Origin: Lycium barbarum | Taxonomy: Eukaryota; Streptophyta; Magnoliopsida; Solanales; Solanaceae | Assembly (NCBI RefSeq): GCF_019175385.1 | Contig: NC_083338.1 | Location: 93,641,777 to 93,705,776 of the forward strand | Length of the DNA stretch: 64,000 bases | Reading direction: 5' to 3' | In this document: in pieces, positions 58,659-64,000 of the stretch | How positions within the stretch are numbered: position 1 is the stretch's first letter | Layout of the letters: each line of letters begins with the position of its first letter | Position numbers and translations under genes: made by a program | Notes under the pieces: generated by a model | What the model saw: the letters and a program-made list of their open reading frames with translations, nothing else | What the model was told of the DNA's origin: nothing | The model's database searches: none

Positions 58659-59217
58659 TAGAGTGCAAGTTCAGTGGTGTGACGCAAGAGGCAGAGGTGC
58701 AAGTAAAGCTCGATGCACAAGTCCTAACTAAGAAAGATAGTTTCAAGTATCTTAGGTCCATAATCTAAGGAGACAAAGAGATTGAGAATGATATTGCACA
58801 TCGTATTGGAGCGGGTGGGTCAAATGGAGGCTCACATCAGGGGTACTGTGCGATAAGAATGTGTCACCAAGGCTTAAAGGTAAATTCTACAGAGTGGTGG
58901 TTAGACCGACTTTGCTATATGCTGCAGAATGTTGTCCACTCAAGAACACTCATGTCCAGAAGATGAGTGTAGCGGATATGAGAATGCTCAGCTGGATGTG
59001 TGGGTGTACTAGGATAGATATGGTCAGTAATAAAGTTATACGGGGCAAGGTGGAAGTGACTCCTGTGGTGGACAAGATGAGGGAAGCGAGATCGAGATGG
59101 TTCAGGCATGTGAAGGGGAGGTGTATGGATGTGCTGGTGAGGAGGTGTGAGAGGTTGGCTATAACAAAAGTTAGGAGAGGTAGAGGTAGACCGAAGAAGA
59201 ACTGGGGAAGGTGATTA
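58659..59217 (+). pseudogene. RTE-type LINE ORF2, C-terminal part
   Basis: It resumes the frame cut at 11749: LECKFSG, then a SFKYLRSI block ending at a TAA near 58767, then DIAHRIGAG after a one-base shift. A longer open stretch at 58861-59214 reads SPRLKGKFYRVVVRPTLLYA, MRMLSWMCGCTR, VVDKMREARSRWFRHVKGR and RRGRGRPKKNW. These are the thumb and C-terminal motifs of plant RTE-clade LINE reverse transcriptase. It lacks the catalytic palm and endonuclease, so it is a 5'-truncated or decayed copy, later split by the minus-strand chromovirus. LECKFSG and RVVVRP are diagnostic strings recognised from the family. Confidence 0.8.
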
Positions 59218-59560
59218 GGCAAGACATGACACAACTTCATCTTACTGAGGACTGACCCAAGATAGGAAAGTATGGAGGTTGAGGATTAGGATAGTAGGTT
59301 AGTAGGTAGCCGAGTATTCTCTTTATTAATAGTATTAGTTAGTAATCGTGTAGATTCTTTTTCTCAAGGTGTACTACTATATGTCTCTTATTTTTCTTTT
59401 ATTTTACTACTCTGTTGTCATATTTTTTTTCCTTTTATCTTGATGTGTTCTTTCGAGCCGAGGGTCTACCGGAAACAACCTCCCTACCCCAAAAGGTAGG
59501 GGTAAGGTCTGTGTACAGACCCCACTTATAGGAATACACTAGGTATGTTATTGTTGTTGG
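59218..59560 (+). repeat. 3' UTR of the RTE LINE
   Basis: The ORF remnant is followed by a T-rich stretch. A conserved tail follows with the hairpin CCCTACCCC...AGGTAGGGG near 59480-59508, then AAGGTCTGTGTACAGACC, and TATTGTTGTTGG at the end. TTG-repeat tails of this kind are typical of plant RTE LINEs. Confidence 0.7.
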
Positions 59561-59612
59561 TTCAGCCAATTAGCTCTTTCTAAGGAACTTTTCTTCAATT
59601 CTAAAAAGGAAA

Positions 59613-59617
59613 GGAAC
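59613..59617. repeat. Target site duplication GGAAC, left copy
   Basis: GGAAC precedes the solo LTR and recurs at 61561-61565. Confidence 0.88.
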
Positions 59618-61560
59618 TGTCACGCCCCGAATCATGGCCTGGACGTAACACGGCACTCGGTGCCTTACTACATGTGACCGAGTGAACCACATGTCTTGTT
59701 GAATCATCGTGAGGCATAAACATGAGCAGAATATACTTAAAACATGATAAGCCTAAACATGGAATGTCATAAATAATGAGCCAAAGATGGCTATGCGGAT
59801 CTGAATATCCGACATAACCCGACTGAACTGACTAGTCTGTGAAATCTCTAACATGAGTCTGAACTGCTAAACATAACTACTGGGACAAGGCCCCTAACAT
59901 ACCTTAACTGCATACTATAATTGACATAAATGTAAATGATGACTAAACCCCGAAGAAGATGGGGCTCACCAAAAGCTGATACGTGGATCATCCTACTGAG
60001 CAGATACGTCGTCCTGTAAGTCGTACCTACATAGTGAAATGCAGGCTCCCGGGCAATAGAAAGGGATGTCAGCACATTGAATGGCACATGAAATAACATG
60101 ATGAGAGCTGAAACTAAAACTAAAACCTAGTCATGAACATGGATACATATATTTATATCATGAGAAACATTTTAAGTGGAGAGAGCATAAATATAACTGA
60201 CAACATGAATCACCACGTGAGTACATGGAGTCTGGTACCTGACCAACCAGCAGAGCCCTCATACCTTGCCAGGATTATAAGATATAAACATGGCATGAAA
60301 GGATCCAATCAATATAACATGAAGGGATCGTCCTAACTGGGCGGAGCGATCCTTATCCTACGATGGCTAACGTAGTTTCAGGCTACCTGAGCCTTCTCGG
60401 TAATTCGTACAACTCCCAAAACATGAACATGGATATAATTGGCTTAGAAGCCCATGGATTTCATAAAACATGACTTGTATTATAACATGGATATAGTTGC
60501 ATGATATACTTGCATGAAAACGTGTAGACATGTAGGATATTCATGAAAATAAGTATAATATTTAATAACTTGCATGTAAGAACTCATGGAATGCAAAGTA
60601 TGGGTTTTCATGGATTAGGGACAGATTCCCAATAACCAAAATGGAAGATTAGGAATACGCCAACGAACTATTAATATAAACATAGTGTATCATGGTACAT
60701 AGACTTAGGGTTTATCATGAACTTGTCTAAAAATCCTATTTTTGGTGAACTCTTGTATAATCATGGAAGAACGTGGCATGGAGAAGAAAAATGATGTTCC
60801 CACACGTAGATAGAAGCCTTACATACTTGGTAATGCTCCAAACTTGTAATAAAAATCTGAACTTTGAAGAAGAATCTCAAAGCATAAATCTTGAATCCCT
60901 TTAATTGGGTTTTCTTGAAACCCTGAGTTAAGAACAATGAATTCCTACTTAGAAATCATGGACATGTGTTAGGATTAACTTGGAATGTCTTACCTTAACG
61001 TATCTTGACGGTTGGGGAGAAGAACTTCGTCTTTAGGGCTTGAAGAATGAAAAGTGGGGAAAATAAAACTATCCCCCAGTATTTATAGTTTCTGGCCGAG
61101 GTGGCAATGCACGGCCTCAATGTACGACCCGTACCTTGCTGGTCGTACATTGGACGTGATTTTCAGTGAGCATCGATTATCATCGGTGGAAGTATGGCGT
61201 CAATAGACACCCCGTACTTTAAAGTACGGCCCGTACTTAGTGGTCGTTCATTGAGTTAAATTTCCTGTGAGCAATCGATTATGACGGGTGAAGTACGGGC
61301 TCAAGGTACATCCCGTACCTTGAAGTACAGCCCATACTTTGTTGCCCATACCTTGATGGCTAAAACCAGTGGCTTCTGTAATTCTCCAACGAAGTACACC
61401 CATTCATGTACGGCCCGTACATTATTGTACAACCCGTACAATTTGTTGTAAAACTTACTCTCACCGTGACAAAGAAAATTTCGAATTCTACCATACTCTG
61501 TCTTGGTTTCTAAGTCCCGAATCATGAACTTAGCCTAGTTTAAAGGTACTGGGTGTTACA
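59618..61560 (-). mobile_element. Solo LTR, related to the minus-strand chromovirus
   Basis: It is 1943 bp from TGTCACGCC to GGGTGTTACA (plus strand) with a perfect 5-bp TSD and no internal region on either side. It resembles the LTR at 56437-58653 in its first several hundred bases and in overall plan, but is shorter and diverged. It contains the inverted GTACGG/CCGTAC cluster (about 61110-61450). Such structures form by recombination between the two LTRs of one element. Confidence 0.88.
61110..61450. repeat. GTACGG/CCGTAC palindrome cluster in the solo LTR
   Basis: At least five pairs of the type GTACGGCCCGTAC or GTACGACCCGTAC. It is the same architecture as the TACGG clusters of the other LTRs, on a different sequence background. 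Confidence 0.55.
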
Positions 61561-61565
61561 GGAAC
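61561..61565. repeat. Target site duplication GGAAC, right copy
   Basis: A perfect repeat of 59613-59617. Confidence 0.88.
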
Positions 61566-61965
61566 TTTTAAGAAGAATGTGATATGGACAAAAGTTGAAC
61601 CAAAGTGTCCTTCCCATGTATCTCTCTCAGTGAGGAAATAACTATGTTTATAGCCTTCACATGACATGGCATGTGTACCCTTTTTGTCAAATTGCATATC
61701 AAGTTGCAGATTGTCCCATGTGCTCAAACCTCCAACTTGCCTTTTGTTTTTGTCTTTCTATAGGTTTTTTCCCATACTGTTGAAAAGCTTACTACACAAT
61801 CCTTGTGAGCTAATTTCCTGCAGCACATCAAGTTGCATTTTTTTTTTTAGTTTTTACTTCCTTCGATTTTTTTTTCTTTTGGTTTTGTCTTCTTGTCCTA
61901 GAAAGGATATTCTACAAGTAAATATAAGCATTATCAAAAGAAAAATACTAAAATTCGAATAAAAC
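61566..61965. other. Unassigned DNA with T-rich tracts
   Basis: No gene is recognised. Two runs of T or T-rich pyrimidines lie at about 61838-61848 and 61866-61895. It could be the decayed 3' part of the Tat-lineage element that follows. Confidence 0.4.
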
Positions 61966-62452
61966 TTAGTATTTAATTATTCTCAATTTGATACTATCAG
62001 TTGACTCTGCTTGTCCGTTGGCACTCAGATGATAGGGAGAGGAGGTGATCCTTTTGATGTTCAAATCCTCCAAGAACTTGGTGACCTTAGATCCAACCCG
62101 CAGTCCAACTATATTCATTTCCTGTTTCATGAATGTTCGAGGTGAAACAACCGGGTGCAAAAGCTCTCACGGTTGATGAACCAATTAGGCATGGCATTAA
62201 AACTTCTCTCATTTTATTACGAAGGTCTTTGAGTCATCATCCATCTTGGGCCAATATTATCCAGCGCTAACTAACTTTCTCACCAATGAATCTGCTCCTG
62301 AATGATTGTCGCAAATTTCTTCGCGTACTTCTATCATCACGTAATCAGCCTCTTCCGGACCCATATATCGTGCCAAAGGCTGATAAAAGCATCTTCGGTG
62401 CAGCATTCCGTCGACGATGTTGTACCGAGCCAGTTTTGTTCTGAGTGCTCAG
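61966..62452 (-). pseudogene. pol: Integrase remnant, Tat-lineage Ty3/gypsy
   Basis: On the minus strand, VRYNIVDGMLHRRCF, then CDNHSGADSLVRKLVSAG, stop, YWPKMDDDSKTF form the integrase zinc-finger region. The part between 62160 and 61990 reads GSKVTKFLEDLNIKRITSSP and HLSANGQAEST, the end of the catalytic core including the QAE glutamate. Most of the core between these pieces, with its two aspartates, is missing or unreadable. The sequence style is that of the plant Tat lineage and unlike the chromoviruses in this window. Confidence 0.72.
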
Positions 62453-62790
62453 TAATTAGCAACTACACCACCGACCCGACATCCGGTCCTTCGGCTTCGA
62501 TAGATGAACCCAATTTTGCCAGGGCATCGGCCTCCGCATTCTTTTCTCTGGGAACATGTATCATTATCCATTCTTGGAACAGCGAGAGCACCTTTAAAAA
62601 AAATTCTAGGTATTTTAACATGTGTTCTTCCTTTGCGTTAAACACGCCATGAACTTGATTCACCACTAGCAAGGAGTCGCATTTTATTTCTATGACCTCA
62701 GAGCCCAGGCCCCCAGCCAACCCAAGACCTGCAATCATAGCCGCATATTCAGCTTCATTGTTAGTTAATGGTACACTATGTATCGCCTAT
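62453..62790 (-). pseudogene. pol: Additional RNase H domain, Tat lineage
   Basis: An open frame at 62738-62463 reads MIAGLGLAGGLGSEVIEIKC, DSLLVVNQVHG, then HVPREKNAEADALAKLGSS. This is the plant-type second RNase H found between the classical RNase H and integrase in Tat-lineage elements. The DSLLV aspartate and the ADALA aspartate are present. It is not intact upstream. Confidence 0.75.
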
Positions 62791-63074
62791 CTCAATACTT
62801 CGCCTGATGGCGTACAGATAATTATACCTATATCATTTCCTTTTACGTTGGCACCCCATCGGTGTGAAGGATCCAAATCCTAGAGACAATCTCCGAGACC
62901 AAGGTTGCTTCTTTTTCTGTGCATAACACCTTTCCCGGACTAAAATCCGCCACAAAATCAGCAAGGACGTGTGACTTGATAGTAGTTCGGGGTCTATATT
63001 CAATGTCAAATTCACTTACTTCTACTTCCCACTTAGCCAGACGTCTCGAAAGCTTAGGTTCATGCAAGCTTTCC
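62791..63074 (-). pseudogene. pol: Classical RNase H tail, Tat lineage
   Basis: An open frame at 63067-62843 reads RRLAKWEVEVSEFDIEYRPR, then SHVLADFVADFSP, typical of the end of the classical RNase H in Tat-lineage pol. It is broken at 63074 by an incoming LTR. The ADF aspartate is conserved. Confidence 0.75.
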
Positions 63075-64000
63075 TGTCACGCCCTAAACTCGACCTTGAC
63101 GCAACATGCATCTGATGTTATGAACAACATCGGAAGCACCTTATAAGATCAATAAACGTCTATTCTCTTTTAAATCTTTCAGCATTTATCTAAAACAGGT
63201 CTTTTAGGGCTAAATGAAAACATGCCCACACTTATAGGAGTAATTAGCAAAAGTCTAATATAAATAACCAATTGTAAAACGTAGAAAAGGCACCAGTGAG
63301 TCAAACGATGACTTCAGCAACTACCCACAGTAATAACATCTATCTATGGAGCTTCTAAGATAAAGTAATAAATATTCTAACTTGGGAACGCAACCCCAAA
63401 TTAAAAGCAACAAACTAAGATAGAGAGGTGTCCCACGAACAAGCATGTGGGCTCACCAATAATCTGGAAAGCAGCGAGTTCTCCTACTTTGTACGTGTAT
63501 CATGAAGCTGCTCTTCTATGTTACCTAACACACCATCCAAAATAACAATGGTATGCTTGAGTACTGGGTACTCAGTGAGTGTCTCCAGGACAATAGTTAT
63601 ATAGCAAAATACATAAGTAATAAGTGTAATTGAAAGCAGTATTGAGAAATAGTTCAAAATCAAATGATAACATCTCATGGATATCTAATATAAGTCAATG
63701 ATGAGGAAATAATCACTTTGAATCCTTAAGTCATTCTCGTTACCTTAAGGAGTCGTTTGGTGCATGTTATAGGCTGGGATATCTCGGCACTAATTTTTTG
63801 TACCGTGTTTGGTAGAAGGTATAAATTTATCCTGGGATAAATTTATATCTCCTACCAAACACGGTACAAAATGAAGCCTTATCCTAAGGGTGGGATATCC
63901 CACCTTATCCCACTTATCCTGGGATTATTTTATCCCATCTCCCAGATGGATAAAGTAATCCCAAGAAGTGGGATAAATTAGTCTCGGGATTATAATCCCG
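63075..64000 (-). repeat. LTR end of a further element, runs off the window
   Basis: TGTCACGCCCTAAACTCG at 63075 begins abruptly inside the Tat RNase H frame. It looks like the TGTCACGCC termini of the other minus-oriented LTRs. The other end, PBS and TSD lie outside the window, so solo or complete state is unknown. Confidence 0.6.
63747..64000. mobile_element. Fold-back / MITE-like element, truncated by window end
   Basis: It opens near AAGGAGTCGTTTGGTGCATG. A long inverted repeat has arms 63796-63832 and 63835-63871, 37 bp each with about two mismatches, built around TACCGTGTTTGGTA. Further palindromes lie at 63889-63904 (GGTGGGATATCCCACC) and 63985-64000 (CGGGATTATAATCCCG). GTCGTTTGGT-type ends are common in plant hAT-related MITEs. 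The right end is not visible. Confidence 0.6.

Overview
This is a gene-free, repeat-saturated stretch of plant nuclear DNA. I see no ordinary host gene, no rRNA or tRNA gene, no CRISPR array and no bacterial signal. Almost everything belongs to LTR retrotransposons of the chromodomain-bearing Ty3/gypsy type (Tekay/Del lineage by resemblance). They have TG...CA LTRs of about 2.2-2.6 kb, primer binding sites complementary to initiator-methionine tRNA (TGGTATCAGAGC), and a single gag-protease-RT-RNase H-integrase-chromodomain reading frame. An RTE-type LINE remnant, a Tat-lineage gypsy remnant and a fold-back (MITE-like) element are also present. This content fits a large-genome eudicot; the LTR style looks Solanaceae-like, but that is only an impression.

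Layout. (1) 1-265 and 9996 to about 10260: an outer sequence with a minus-strand TATA box, probably an older LTR. (2) 271-9990: a complete non-autonomous LTR element (TSD CTTGG) whose 4.45-kb interior is purine-rich and non-coding. (3) 10261-11689: AT-rich DNA of unknown origin with a scattered CTCTTGCGATTA repeat. (4) About 11690-11749 and 58659-59560: one RTE LINE, split by the next insertion. (5) 11750-58653, minus strand: a complete but decayed chromovirus (TSD GTATC). Its gag-pol lies at 56218-51508 and its 5' LTR at 56437-58653. Its 3' LTR is broken into 11750-13183 and 50530-51278 by the next insertion. (6) 13184-50524, plus strand: a 37.3-kb head-to-tail array of six LTRs (A-F) and five internal regions (A-E). 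One TSD (TTAAC) flanks the whole array, and no host DNA lies between units. Within it, LTRs A, B, C and F with their interiors are one subtype (type 1). A block at about 30838-44381, containing LTRs D and E, is a second subtype (type 2) that looks like an insertion into the protease region of a type-1 unit. (7) 59618-61560: a solo LTR (TSD GGAAC). (8) 61966-63074, minus: Tat-lineage RNase H, second RNase H and integrase debris. (9) 63075-64000: the end of another LTR carrying a fold-back element cut by the window edge.

No element has an intact reading frame. Stops, frameshifts and deletions break every gag and pol, and most of the stops I could compare are C-to-T or G-to-A changes at CG or CHG positions. 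The nesting order, read from junctions and TSDs, is LINE, then minus-strand chromovirus, then type-1 plus-strand array, then type-2 array. The most interesting signals are the array itself, the breaks its units share, and several small RNA-hairpin motifs conserved between otherwise diverged LTR families. The best supported of these is an 8-bp stem with a tetraloop just upstream of the polypurine tract, which shows a compensatory base-pair change.
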